A DNA stretch of 64,000 nucleotides, from NCBI RefSeq assembly GCF_001519075.1, contig NZ_KQ954244.1, positions 1,719,090-1,783,089 on the forward strand, read 5' to 3'. Positions 1 through 10,583 of this stretch are shown piece after piece. Every line of letters starts with the position of its first letter. The first letter of the stretch is position 1. The notes beneath the pieces were generated by a model. It was not told the origin of the DNA. It worked only from the letters and a program-made list of their open reading frames with translations, and did not search any database. The stretch is from Novosphingobium fuchskuhlense. GTDB lineage: Bacteria; Pseudomonadota; Alphaproteobacteria; Sphingomonadales; Sphingomonadaceae. Both the position numbers and the translations under genes were made by a program.

Positions 1-75
1 ATCACGAGCCGCAAACACCGCATTCCGAACCAACCCGCACTTGATTTCAAAGCCGATTCGTGGGCAAGGGGGGGC

Positions 76-354
76 ATGACTGCTCGCATTTACCAGCGCC
101 CGAAGAATGCCATGCAATCGGGCAAAGCGCGTGACCACCAGTGGGTTCTCGAATTTGCGCCGGCCGAGGCACGGCGGCCCGATCCGCTGATGGGTTGGGC
201 CGGCTCGGGCGATACGCAAGTGCAGGTCGTCCTGACCTTCGCCAGCGCCGACGAAGCCAGGGCCTATGCCGACAAGTACGGCATTGCCGCGCATGTCAGC
301 CCGGTGCCGCCTCGGCGGCTCAAGCTGCAGAGCTACGCCGACAACTTCCGCTAG
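76..354 (+). CDS. NADH-ubiquinone oxidoreductase accessory subunit, NDUFS4-like (ETC complex I subunit)
   Basis: A 92-residue soluble protein matching the short alphaproteobacterial ETC complex I subunit family, related to the mitochondrial 18-kDa NDUFS4 accessory subunit. It begins MTARIYQRPKNAMQSG. The central W-x-L-E-F and M-G-W stretch and the C-terminal SYADNFR ending are what I recognise of the family. Its expected role is as a peripheral stabilising subunit of NADH dehydrogenase on the cytoplasmic face; no nuo genes are nearby, which is common for this gene. The purine-rich AAGGGGGGGC just before the ATG is the ribosome binding site. The family call is from sequence recall, with no active-site motif to confirm it. 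Confidence 0.85.
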   Translation: MTARIYQRPKNAMQSGKARDHQWVLEFAPAEARRPDPLMGWAGSGDTQVQVVLTFASADEARAYADKYGIAAHVSPVPPRRLKLQSYADNFR

Positions 355-409
355 GGTTCCCGGCTTTCGCGCGGGATTGCATTTTCCTGTGGGCGCCGCC
401 ATATGCGCC

Positions 410-502
410 GCGGGAGTCGGGCGGACGTTAGCTGTCGCCAACCTGGTCAGGTCCGGAAGGAAGCAGCCACAACGATGTGCGGCGGGTCGCCCGGCTCCTT
501 TC
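410..502 (+). ncRNA. ffs: Signal recognition particle RNA (4.5S, small bacterial type)
   Basis: The near-invariant SRP apical domain GGTCAGGTCCGGAAGGAAGC lies at about 447-466. The flanking arms pair: GGAGTCGGGCG at 413-423 pairs with CGCCCGGCTCC at 488-498 (one G-U), giving the expected single long hairpin of about 90 nt. This RNA binds Ffh (encoded at 62001) and acts with FtsY (encoded at 57018) in co-translational membrane targeting. Its place just upstream of dnaX is a common bacterial arrangement. The ends are set from the helix and may be a few nucleotides off. The 3' end abuts the convergent DUF4188 gene. Confidence 0.95.
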
Positions 503-992
503 AATCTTCCCCCGATATGCCCCGCATCCGTGAACGCGCTTCGTTGCGCGAACCCGTCGCGGGCACCACGCCGCTGACTTTGCCGAGGCCGAAGGGCACC
601 ATGTTGGCGTAGATCGTCTCGCTGCCGTGGGCGGGTACGACGTAGGTTTCGTGGAAGATGCCGACAGTGCCGTCATTCCCGATGGCTTTGTTGAAGGCGG
701 TCCATGCCGGCCAGTGCTTCTGGTCGCGGGCGCGGGCATAGGCTTCAAGGCTGTCGAAATCGCGCCAGTACTGCAGCAGCGCGATCGTGCGCAGGCTGCG
801 CAGCATGGTTTCGGTGCCGAGGAAGCCGCTTTCGGGATTGCGTGAGAGTTCGGCGATCATCGGGCCCATGGCATTGATCACCGGCCACCACTTGCTCACC
901 TTGTGGAAGTGGTTGATCCGCATGCCGATCACGAAGACGACAAGCGGATCCTGATGGGCGGCGGTCATCCGCCCGGGAGTGATGGTGCTCAT
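501..992 (-). CDS. DUF4188-type protein
   Basis: A 163-residue cytoplasmic protein resembling the DUF4188 family, sometimes annotated as monooxygenase-like or phenylacetaldoxime dehydratase-like. It has the family-like pattern GMRINHFHKVSKWWPV near residue 25 and LLQYWRDFDSLEAYARARDQ near residue 75. The open frame extends 23 codons further upstream, but the ATG at 992 (MSTITPGRM) is preferred because family proteins start near the first strand. It is convergent with the SRP RNA and divergent from dnaX. No catalytic residues can be assigned and the substrate is unknown. Confidence 0.7.
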   Translation of the reverse strand: MSTITPGRMTAAHQDPLVVFVIGMRINHFHKVSKWWPVINAMGPMIAELSRNPESGFLGTETMLRSLRTIALLQYWRDFDSLEAYARARDQKHWPAWTAFNKAIGNDGTVGIFHETYVVPAHGSETIYANMVPFGLGKVSGVVPATGSRNEARSRMRGISGED

Positions 993-1089
993 GGGCGGGA
1001 ATGTCCGGTCAGGCGGCTTGCCTGTCAATCCCCGGCAAGGTGTGCGGCAGGGCTTCGACAATCGGCGCGAGAGAGCCTAATCAGGGACC

Positions 1090-2907
1090 ATGGCCGATTC
1101 CACCGACATGTTTGGCGATCCCGCTGCGGACGAGCCCGCGGACGATACCCCCTCGGCAGCCGAGCTTGAGGCGGCGGGGCAGGCTTCGATGTTCGGCGAT
1201 CCCGTGTCGCCTGCCAGCGTGGTGCAAGAGGAGCGGGCGCCGCCGCCGGTCGCGGCCCCTGCGCCGGCACCGTCCGGCCAGCCCTACCGCGTACTGGCGC
1301 GCAAATATCGCCCGCAGACCTTTGCCGAGCTTATCGGGCAGGACGCGATGGTCCAGACGCTGGGCAACGCGATCCGGCGTGGGCGGCTGGCTCATGCCTT
1401 CCTGATGACCGGCGTGCGCGGGGTGGGCAAGACCTCGACCGCGCGCCTCATCGCCAAGGCGCTCAACTGCATAGGCCCGGACGGGCAGGGCGGGCCCACG
1501 ATCGATCCCTGCGGCCAGTGCGAGCCGTGCGTGGCGATTGCCGAGGGGCGGCACATCGACGTGATCGAGATGGACGCGGCGAGCCATACCGGTGTCGACG
1601 ACGTGCGCGAGATCATCGAGGCGGTGCGCTATGCGGCGGTTTCGGCGCGCTACAAGATCTACATCATCGACGAAGTCCACATGCTCAGCCGCAACGCGTT
1701 CAATGCGCTGCTGAAGACGCTGGAGGAGCCGCCCGCGCATGTGAAGTTCCTCTTCGCGACCACGGAAGTCGACAAGCTGCCGGTGACGGTGCTTTCGCGC
1801 TGCCAGCGGTTTGACTTGCGCCGCATCCAGACGCCGGTGCTTGCCGCGCATTTCGGCAAGGTCTGCGAGGCGGAAAGCGTGCAGGCCGAGGACGAGGCGC
1901 TGGCGATGATCGCGGCAGCGGCCGAAGGCTCGGTGCGCGACGGGCTCTCGATCCTCGATCAGGCGATCAGCCATGCCGACATGGCGGGTGGTGGTGCCGT
2001 TACCGCCGAGCAGGTCCGCGAGATGCTGGGCCTTGCCGACAAGACCATGCAGCGCCGCCTGTTTGCGGCGGTGATCGGCGGCAAGGGCGACGGCGTTCTC
2101 GAAGAAGTGGCGAGCCAGTTTGCGCTCGGCATCGAGCCCACGGCGATGATGCGCGCGCAGCTCGATCTGGTGCACAAGGTGACCGTGGCGCAGATTTCGG
2201 ATGCGGCGGATGCGCGTTCGGCCGAAGAGCGCGAGGCGCTGGAGGGCTGGGCCAAGCGGCTGGGCGCAGGCGCGCTGCACCGGCTGTGGCAATTGCTGCT
2301 CAAGGGCTACGAGGAAGTGCGCGGCGCGCCCGATCCGCTGGTGGCGGCGCAGATGGCGCTGCTCAGGGTCATGCACGCGGCGGACCTGCCGGACCCAGGC
2401 GGGCTGATCAAGCAGCTGGAAGCCTTTGCGGCGAACCCGCCGGTTGTCCAGGCGGCGGCTCCGGCCGGCGGCGGCGCTCCGGTGGCGGCAGCGCCGCCCA
2501 GCGTGGATGCCGTGCTGGCGCAGTGGGCGGGGCTGGTCGAGCAGGTCGAGCAGATTTCGCCGCTGATCGGTTCTGCCATGCGGCTTTCGGTGCGGGTGGT
2601 ATCGCTGGCGCCGGGGCGGCTGGTCTATGCGCTGGCCCCGGGCATTCCGGGCGATCCCACAGCAGACATGCGGCGCGGCCTTGAGGGCGCGACGGGCGGA
2701 CACTGGCAGGTCGAGCGCAGCCATGATCTGGCAAGCGCGCTGCCCAGCCTTGAAGAGACGCGCGCCGCAGCCGCCGCGCGCGAGGAAGCCGCCTTGCGCG
2801 AGGATCCGCTGGTGCGCGCGGCCTTTGCCGCGTTTCCGGGGGCTGAAATGATCGACGAGAGCACTATATCGGCGGCGGAACGCAAACCTTGGAGCAAACG
2901 CGCATGA
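1090..2907 (+). CDS. dnaX: DNA polymerase III subunit gamma/tau
   Basis: A 605-residue clamp-loader ATPase that organises the replisome. After an acidic, Ala-rich N-terminal extension of about 65 residues, unusual outside alphaproteobacteria, comes the start of the AAA+ domain (YRVLARKYRPQTF). Walker A GVRGVGKTS is at about residue 108, followed by a four-Cys zinc module (CGQCEPC), a DEVHMLS Walker B region and the sensor-1 region LLKTLEEPP. The C-terminal tau-like region is Ala/Pro-rich. I saw no A-rich slippery sequence like the Escherichia coli gamma frameshift site. The stop overlaps the ybaB start as ATGA, indicating translational coupling. Confidence 0.97.
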   Translation: MADSTDMFGDPAADEPADDTPSAAELEAAGQASMFGDPVSPASVVQEERAPPPVAAPAPAPSGQPYRVLARKYRPQTFAELIGQDAMVQTLGNAIRRGRLAHAFLMTGVRGVGKTSTARLIAKALNCIGPDGQGGPTIDPCGQCEPCVAIAEGRHIDVIEMDAASHTGVDDVREIIEAVRYAAVSARYKIYIIDEVHMLSRNAFNALLKTLEEPPAHVKFLFATTEVDKLPVTVLSRCQRFDLRRIQTPVLAAHFGKVCEAESVQAEDEALAMIAAAAEGSVRDGLSILDQAISHADMAGGGAVTAEQVREMLGLADKTMQRRLFAAVIGGKGDGVLEEVASQFALGIEPTAMMRAQLDLVHKVTVAQISDAADARSAEEREALEGWAKRLGAGALHRLWQLLLKGYEEVRGAPDPLVAAQMALLRVMHAADLPDPGGLIKQLEAFAANPPVVQAAAPAGGGAPVAAAPPSVDAVLAQWAGLVEQVEQISPLIGSAMRLSVRVVSLAPGRLVYALAPGIPGDPTADMRRGLEGATGGHWQVERSHDLASALPSLEETRAAAAAREEAALREDPLVRAAFAAFPGAEMIDESTISAAERKPWSKRA

Positions 2908-3239
2908 AGTCGATGGAAGAGATGATCCAGGCCGCACAGGCCGCCGCCCAGACCATCCAGAAGCAGATGGAGGACGCGCAAGGGAAGCTCGACCAGATCG
3001 AGGTCGAAGGCGTGGCCGGGGGCGGGCTCGTGAGGATCAAGGCTTCGGCCAAGGGCCGCGTGATCGGCGTCGCCATCGACGACAGCCTCATGGAAAAGGC
3101 CGAGAAGGGCATACTCGAAGACCTGATCGCCGCAGCCTTCAACGATTGCCGCCAGCGCGCCGATGCCGCCGCGGCCGAGGAAATGCAGAAGGTGCAGATG
3201 GCTGCGGGCATCCCGCCGGGCTTCAAGCTGCCGTTCTGA
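2904..3239 (+). CDS. ybaB: YbaB/EbfC family nucleoid-associated protein
   Basis: A 111-residue small DNA-binding protein of the YbaB/EbfC family, which forms dimers and usually sits directly behind dnaX, often followed by recR. The N-terminal helix is rich in Gln/Ala (MIQAAQAAAQTIQKQME) and is followed by the family core VEGVAGGGLVRIKASAKGRV. The C-terminus has a helix and PPGFKLPF. The ATG at 2904 overlaps the dnaX stop; a TTG five codons upstream is open but unlikely. recR is not downstream here. Confidence 0.93.
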   Translation: MKSMEEMIQAAQAAAQTIQKQMEDAQGKLDQIEVEGVAGGGLVRIKASAKGRVIGVAIDDSLMEKAEKGILEDLIAAAFNDCRQRADAAAAEEMQKVQMAAGIPPGFKLPF

Positions 3240-3361
3240 GCGCGGCAGGCTGGCGCTGACAGCGTACTGGCGTTATACACAATTGTTACAAAAGTTGAAC
3301 GGGCCGCCGACATAACGTCGGCGCGCCCCATGAAGGTCGTTTCCCCCTGAGCGCACTTGTC

Positions 3362-4438
3362 TTGCTTGCTGCCGCCGCGATGGCCAGCACCCCGCCTTCC
3401 GATGTTACGCCGCCGGCTGCCGCCCCTGCTGCGCCGGTTGCCACGCCGGCTCCGCCTGCCGCACCGGCAGCCGCTGCGGCACCCGCACCGGCCAAGGATG
3501 CGCTGCCGCCGCTTGCGGGCGAGATCGTCGTTTCAGGCACGATCAAGGCGCCGCCCGAGGACCCGCTCGCAAAGGCGAACGAGACAAGCTACGAAATCCT
3601 GCAGACGGTGGACGACAAGCTCGTCGGGCCGGTGGCCAGCGGGTATCAGAAGGCCGTGCCGCGACCGCTGCGCATGGCCTTGCGCAACTTCATCCGCAAC
3701 GTGCGCGAACCGGTGGTCGCGATTGCCTATGTGCTGGAGTTCAAGCCTGGCAAGGCGGCCGAGACGGTGGCCCGGTTCGGCATCAATTCCACGATCGGCC
3801 TTGGCGGCACGATCGACGTTGCACGCAGCAAGCCATTCAACCTGCCCTATCGCCAGAACGGCCTCGCCAACGTGCTGGGCTATTATGGCGTGGGGCCGGG
3901 GCCCTACCTGTTCCTGCCGCTGGTCGGCCCGACGACGGTGCGCGACTTGTTCGGCCTGATCGCGGACCGGCTGGTGCTGCCGCTGGGTGTGGGCACGCCG
4001 TTCAACAAGCCCTGGTACGCGATCCCGATCTACACGATTGACGCGCTCGACTATCGCAACGAGGCGGATGAGGACTTCAAGCGCCTGCGCAATGCGGCCG
4101 ATCCCTATTCGACCTACCGCCGGGTCTACCTGCAATCGCGCATCGACCAGATCGAGGCGCTGCATGGGCGCGGGCCGCTTGCGAAGGGGCAGACCCGCTA
4201 TGGCCCGTTCGCGCGGCCGATCGGTGCAGCGGCTGCGCCCGTCTCGGCAGCGGAGAAGCGGGTAATCGAGGCTGACGACAAGGCAGCGGATGCGGCGGCG
4301 GCGGCGGAGCCGGTGCAGCCCGCTGCACCCGCTGCAGAGCCCGCGCCGGTCGCGCCGCCGCCTGCTCCCGCAGCGCAGCCGCCCGCGCCACCGGCGCCGG
4401 TGTTCAAATCCGAGCCGGTGGTGCAGCCGACCCCCTGA
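3362..4438 (+). CDS. mlaA: MlaA-family (VacJ) outer-membrane lipid-asymmetry protein, N-terminus disrupted
   Basis: An MlaA homologue, the outer-membrane part of the Mla retrograde phospholipid transport pathway. The core NFIRNVREPV, FGINSTIGLGG, LGYYGVGPGPYLFLP and DPYSTYRRVYL spans about residues 60-265. Long Ala/Pro-rich segments flank it at both ends. The frame has no good start: it opens at 3299 and the first usual start codon is TTG 3362, which would cut the signal peptide. The ATG at 3330 encodes MKVVSP and then stops. One extra base in the C5 tract at 3343-3347 would join it to LSALVLLAAAAMA, a complete signal peptide. No lipobox Cys is visible, unlike classical MlaA. A 7-bp hairpin (3305-3323) precedes the ATG. 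Confidence 0.8.
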   Translation: MLAAAAMASTPPSDVTPPAAAPAAPVATPAPPAAPAAAAAPAPAKDALPPLAGEIVVSGTIKAPPEDPLAKANETSYEILQTVDDKLVGPVASGYQKAVPRPLRMALRNFIRNVREPVVAIAYVLEFKPGKAAETVARFGINSTIGLGGTIDVARSKPFNLPYRQNGLANVLGYYGVGPGPYLFLPLVGPTTVRDLFGLIADRLVLPLGVGTPFNKPWYAIPIYTIDALDYRNEADEDFKRLRNAADPYSTYRRVYLQSRIDQIEALHGRGPLAKGQTRYGPFARPIGAAAAPVSAAEKRVIEADDKAADAAAAAEPVQPAAPAAEPAPVAPPPAPAAQPPAPPAPVFKSEPVVQPTP

Positions 4439-4526
4439 GGTTTCCGGCTTGCACCCCGGCGAGCACCTGTTTGCGCAGCAGCGTTTCCCGGTATAGCTTT
4501 CCCTGAAGCCATGGGAGAGCGTTTCG

Positions 4527-5363
4527 ATGACGCGGCTTGCGGTTGTTCTGGCGCTCGTGCTGGCCGCCTTGCCTGCAGCGGCCAAGGCCTGCGTCTGGCT
4601 CCCGGTCGGCAATCCGTCCGTTGCGGAACAACGCCACTGGTCCCGCGTGCAGACGAAGCAGCTGCAGCGTGAGGCGGCGAAGCGCCTCTCATCAGGGCAG
4701 GTTGCGGTCGACGATGAGCTGGCCGAGCTGCTGGTCCCCAATGTGCGCCCGATCAGGCTGTGGTTCAGCGATTGCGGACCTGAAGGCGAGCTCGATCTGG
4801 CCGGCGGCATCCAGGGGTACAATGATAACCTGTTCGACGATCCCCGGCTCAAGGGCATCAAGCGGGAGAATCATGCGCGCGTGCTGCGCGAGTATCAGGG
4901 GCAGACAATCCTCGGGCCGGCCTGCAACGCCGAATTCCGCCGGCGCTTTGCCGAATGGCTGCAGGCGGAGCTTTCGGCGGCCGACCGGGAGAAGGCGTGG
5001 CTCTTCCTCATCGCGCGGAAACGCGAAGCGGACCACACCGGGTTGAACGTCTACCGCCGCCTGGTCGCGTTTGAATACGGCACCCGCCGGCCCCCGATCC
5101 GCTGGGTGAGCGAGAACCGGTGGATCGCCAGAGATCTTGAACGCTTCAAGCGCAAGAAGGCGGCTGGCCGCCGGCTCGTGGCGGCGATGGCGGCGTTCTG
5201 GGCGCGGCAGGAACCTCTGCTGGCATCGGACGAGGCGGTGTGCCCTTCCGCCCTTGCGACCTACCGGAGCGACCGGGAAAACGTGATTTCCACGATCCTG
5301 CGCGAGAGGGATGAACAGGTGGAGCGTTGGCGGCAAAGCCGGCGGGCAGCACCGACGCCCTGA
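4527..5363 (+). CDS. Secreted hypothetical protein
   Basis: A 278-residue protein I do not recognise. A clear signal peptide (MTRLAVVLALVLAALPAAAKA) suggests export to the periplasm. The mature part holds four Cys (near residues 22, 83, 127 and 248), which may form disulfides, and is rich in Arg, Trp and Glu, with a basic helical C-terminal half. The start is supported by GGGAGAG at 4513-4519, 7 nt before the ATG. It lies between mlaA and lon with no obvious operon partner. Function unknown; the reading is only that it is a real, exported protein. Confidence 0.7.
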   Translation: MTRLAVVLALVLAALPAAAKACVWLPVGNPSVAEQRHWSRVQTKQLQREAAKRLSSGQVAVDDELAELLVPNVRPIRLWFSDCGPEGELDLAGGIQGYNDNLFDDPRLKGIKRENHARVLREYQGQTILGPACNAEFRRRFAEWLQAELSAADREKAWLFLIARKREADHTGLNVYRRLVAFEYGTRRPPIRWVSENRWIARDLERFKRKKAAGRRLVAAMAAFWARQEPLLASDEAVCPSALATYRSDRENVISTILRERDEQVERWRQSRRAAPTP

Positions 5364-5499
5364 ACGGCGGCTACCTGCGCCCTCATCCACAATCCCGGCA
5401 CTAGGGGCCATTGCGGGCAGGGAGGCGGGCTCCCATATTCACTTTCAAGAGAACCTGCCGTTCTTTCTCCCGACGGCAGGGCGAATGGAATTGAAGATC

Positions 5500-7905
<2,406 letters not shown>

Positions 7906-7920
7906 CCCTGCTTCATCGCG

Positions 7921-7950
7921 GGGTGCAGCATGTTGCAGCATGCTGCACCC
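7921..7950. repeat. Inverted repeat between lon and the HU gene
   Basis: GGGTGCAGCA at 7921-7930 is a perfect 10-bp inverted match to TGCTGCACCC at 7941-7950. Inside it lies the 14-bp palindrome TGCAGCATGCTGCA (7934-7947), and another TGCAGCA follows at 7956-7962. As RNA it would be a stable hairpin 16 nt after the lon stop, but there is no T-run, so a factor-independent terminator is unlikely. A repressor-binding cluster or an mRNA-stabilising hairpin is equally possible. Confidence 0.6.
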
Positions 7951-8164
7951 CGCAGTGCAGCATTAACGAAGGTTTGCTCCACGCCTTCCATTCAGCGGGT
8001 TCAGGAGCTCCGTCTCGTCACGAAAGGGCCAGATTCCGCCGATAAATCGGCGATTCGGGGCGTTTTTGGCTTTGACAGCCGATTCTTTCTCGGCTCTCTT
8101 CGCGCGACCCGAATTTCGATTCAGGCAGCCGGTTGTTTGCATAAATGCCAATGGGGGTTCCGCA

Positions 8165-8437
8165 ATGAACAAGAACGATCTGATCAGCGCTGTGGCCGAC
8201 GCGAGCGGCCTTACCAAGGGTGATGCAACGAAGGCGGTCGAAGCCGTTTTCGACAGCGTGACCACCGCGCTGGCCAAGGGTGATGAAGTGCGTCTGGTTG
8301 GTTTCGGGACCTTTTCGGTTGCCAAGCGCAAGGCCTCCACGGGCCGCAACCCCCGCACGGGCGAACCGATGTCGATCAAGGCTTCCGCCCAGCCGAAGTT
8401 CAAGGCCGGCAAGGGCCTGAAGGACGCCGTCAACTAA
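8165..8437 (+). CDS. hupB: DNA-binding protein HU
   Basis: A 90-residue histone-like protein of the HU/IHF family that bends and compacts DNA non-specifically as a dimer. It begins MNKNDLISAVADASGLTKGD, has the GFGTFSVAKRKASTGRNPRTG beta-arm with the intercalating Pro segment, and ends FKAGKGLKDAVN. HU is preferred to IHF by the N-terminus and the arm. A TTGACA at 8072-8077 is a possible -35 element, without a convincing -10. The gene is monocistronic, with a strong terminator 50 nt downstream. Confidence 0.96.
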   Translation: MNKNDLISAVADASGLTKGDATKAVEAVFDSVTTALAKGDEVRLVGFGTFSVAKRKASTGRNPRTGEPMSIKASAQPKFKAGKGLKDAVN

Positions 8438-8487
8438 GATCGGGAATGGTTCGGCGCGTGGTCTTCCAGCCGCGCGCGTACCGCACC

Positions 8488-8523
8488 AAAAACGCCGGCC
8501 CGGCCATCCGGGGCGGCGTTTTT
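8488..8523 (+). terminator. Rho-independent terminator after the HU gene
   Basis: AAAAACGCCG at 8488-8497 pairs with CGGCGTTTTT at 8514-8523 around a GC-rich loop, ending in five T. The A-run/T-run symmetry means it could also work for the converging lipoprotein gene, whose stop is 35 nt further on. Confidence 0.88.
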
Positions 8524-8557
8524 GTGTCTGCGCTTCCGGACCGGTTGAGCGGCCGGG

Positions 8558-9466
8558 CTACTTCGCCAGCTTGATAAGTGCTGTCGGCGCGGCGCTCGTG
8601 CGCACATCGACCTTCCAGTCGAGCCGGGTCAGTCCGCCGGCCGCCTCAGCTTGCGGGCCCTCGTCGGTGTTGTTCGCCAGGATCTGCCCGTCGGTGCGCA
8701 CGGTGAAGGTGCCCTCGGCGATCGGCGGCCCGTCTGCGCCAGGCTTCGCGCCCGGCTTGCCCGTGCTCTTCATGCCGCTCATCGCCCCCGCCATGGCACC
8801 GAGCCCGGGCATCACGGGGTTTGCCGCAGCCGTGCTGAACGCAGGCGCATCGACCCGCACGCTGCCATCGGCGCGGCGGATGACCGAGACGAACGGCATG
8901 ACCATCGGCAGGCGTTCGATGGTGGGAAAAGTGAAGTCATGGTCGAGCCTGCCGCTTGCGGTGTAATCCACCTCAAACTTGCCGCCGCCCTTGCTGACGA
9001 CCGACGCAAAGCCCTGCTGGCGCGCGAGGCGCTGGGCAAAGGCTTCGGCCGCCTTGGGATCGTCGGGATCGATACCGCCCATCATGGACTGCATCATCTT
9101 GCGGTTCTGCGCGTCCTCGCCCGCCTTTGCGGCCCTGCGTTCCTTTTGCTCGTCGCTCCACTTCGCGCGTTGCTGCGCGATTTCGGCCGCCGAGCATTCA
9201 TGTGACTCGTCGGTCTGAGGATCGGTGCAGGGCTGCTGTTCGAAGGGTTCGCTCAGCAGATCGCCGGCCGGAACGTCCCGCGTGCCCTTGGCGCCCTGCG
9301 CCAGCGCCGCCAGCACGATCTCGCCTTTGTAGTGGAACGTGAACGTGCCGTCGCGCCGCAGCACAAGATCGCTGGCGAACTTGCCCGGCAGCACCATGCA
9401 GCCGGCCAGAAAGAGAAGCATGGCAGCGGCGCCGATAGCGGCTGTGATCCTGCGATTGGCAATCAT
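8558..9466 (-). CDS. Putative lipoprotein, LppM-like C-terminal pattern
   Basis: A 302-residue envelope lipoprotein. The N-terminus MIANRRITAAIGAAAMLLF is followed by LAGC, a good lipobox with Cys at residue 22. A conserved-looking segment follows (KFASDLVLRRDGTFTFHYKG). The middle is a highly charged helical region, and the C-terminus has TVRTDGQILANNTDEGP then LDWKVD. That last pattern is reminiscent of the LppM/DUF3153 fold, but this is a weak resemblance. Function unknown. It is convergent with the HU gene and lies 39 nt downstream of rlmB on the same strand. Confidence 0.7.
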   Translation of the reverse strand: MIANRRITAAIGAAAMLLFLAGCMVLPGKFASDLVLRRDGTFTFHYKGEIVLAALAQGAKGTRDVPAGDLLSEPFEQQPCTDPQTDESHECSAAEIAQQRAKWSDEQKERRAAKAGEDAQNRKMMQSMMGGIDPDDPKAAEAFAQRLARQQGFASVVSKGGGKFEVDYTASGRLDHDFTFPTIERLPMVMPFVSVIRRADGSVRVDAPAFSTAAANPVMPGLGAMAGAMSGMKSTGKPGAKPGADGPPIAEGTFTVRTDGQILANNTDEGPQAEAAGGLTRLDWKVDVRTSAAPTALIKLAK

Positions 9467-9505
9467 GGCAGATCCCCCGGTTCCGCGGGGTGAAGGCCGG
9501 CTGCG

Positions 9506-10330
9506 TCAGTCGGTCTCGTCCCGAGTCGCGACAGCATAGAGCGCAATTGCTGCCGCATTCGAAACATTCAGGCTTTCCACCGCGGAAGCAATCGGCAGCC
9601 GGGCAATCGCATCGCAGTGCTGCGCGACATTGTGGCGCAGCCCTTCGCCTTCCGCGCCGAAGACCAGCGCGACGGGCCCGGCCGGCACCGCCGAGGGAAA
9701 CACGGCCTCGCCCTCGCCATCGAGCCCGATCCGCCAATAGCCGGCCTCGGCGATCTGCTCGAGCGCGCGGGCGAGATTGACGACGCGCACCCACGGCACG
9801 ACTTCAAGCGCGCCCGAGGCAGACTTGGCCAGCGTGCCGGATTCGGGCGGAGCGTGGCGGTCCTGCGTGATCAGCGCGGCGACATCGAACGCGGCGCAGC
9901 TCCTCAGGATCGCGCCGACATTGTGCGGATCGGTGACCGAATCGAGCAGGACCAGCGTGCGGCCTTCGGCTTCTTCGAGCACATCGACCAGCGCGACATC
10001 CTCGAGCGCAAGGCATTCAAGCACCAGCCCCTGATGCGGCGCATCGCGCGCGACGAGGCGCGCAAGATCGGCCGCCTGCGCGTACTCGACGGGCAGAGTG
10101 GAGGGCAGTTCGGCCTCGTTGTCGTCAAGGAGCGACTGGATCGCCTCACGCGTGCCCCAGAGCTTCTTGGCCGAGCGCATCGGGTTCGTCAGCGCCGCCT
10201 CGACGGCATGGCGCCCCCACAGTCGCACCGCACCGGTCGAGGCCCGGCCGGAGCCGCGCCCGCCCTGCATGCGCCCCGCGCGCCCGCGCATGGGCTTGCT
10301 GCGGCCGGAATTTTCATCGCGCTTGGGCAT
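9506..10330 (-). CDS. rlmB: TrmH/SpoU-family 23S rRNA 2'-O-ribose methyltransferase (RlmB type)
   Basis: A SPOUT methyltransferase that probably methylates Gm2251 of 23S rRNA. It has a short basic, Gly/Arg-rich N-terminus, a substrate-binding domain beginning RLWGRHAVEAALTNP, and the SpoU catalytic domain. The three motifs are visible: LLDSVTDPHNVGAILRSC (motif 1), LVFGAEGEGL (motif 2) and LPIASAVESLNVSNAAAIAL (motif 3). The start MPKRDEN at 10330 is chosen; ATG 10345 and a longer frame to 10408 are open. RlmB is preferred over TrmH because of the N-terminal L30-like domain. Confidence 0.9.
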   Translation of the reverse strand: MPKRDENSGRSKPMRGRAGRMQGGRGSGRASTGAVRLWGRHAVEAALTNPMRSAKKLWGTREAIQSLLDDNEAELPSTLPVEYAQAADLARLVARDAPHQGLVLECLALEDVALVDVLEEAEGRTLVLLDSVTDPHNVGAILRSCAAFDVAALITQDRHAPPESGTLAKSASGALEVVPWVRVVNLARALEQIAEAGYWRIGLDGEGEAVFPSAVPAGPVALVFGAEGEGLRHNVAQHCDAIARLPIASAVESLNVSNAAAIALYAVATRDETD

Positions 10331-10497
10331 CGTTGAGGCTTTCATGCTGGAAATTATTGCGCGGGCCATGCCAGTGGGCCCATTGACAGGCAAGCGGAGC
10401 TTCGCCAAAGGGGCGCCTCACTCGGCCGGAGCCGCTCTTTTTCGAAAAGGCGTGGCGCACAATCGGGAGCATGCTCCCGGACCGGCAGCACTGGTGT

Positions 10498-10583
10498 GGA
10501 CAGGTGGCCGAGTGGTTAAAGGCAGCAGACTGTAAATCTGCCCGCGCAAGCGTACGCTAGTTCGAATCTAGCCCTGTCCACCA
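10498..10583 (+). tRNA. tRNA-Tyr (anticodon GTA)
   Basis: Acceptor arm GGACAGG (10498-10504) pairs with CCTGTCC (10573-10579), followed by A and an encoded CCA. The anticodon stem is AGACT-GTA-AATCT with GTA at 10532-10534. A long variable arm (class II) is present, as bacterial tRNA-Tyr requires, and the T-loop reads TTCGAAT. Length 86 nt. Confidence 0.97.

Noticed and set aside
1090..2907. Programmed frameshift in dnaX producing a separate gamma subunit
   Set aside because: No A-rich slippery sequence with a following hairpin was found; a shorter form would need another mechanism.
1081..2937. Minus-strand open frame (618 codons) opposite dnaX
   Set aside because: Antisense shadow of dnaX; no ribosome site and no family resemblance.
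5311..5499. N-terminal extension of Lon
   Set aside because: It overlaps the previous gene and is basic and Gly-rich; Lon proteins start a few residues before the PLLPLRD motif.
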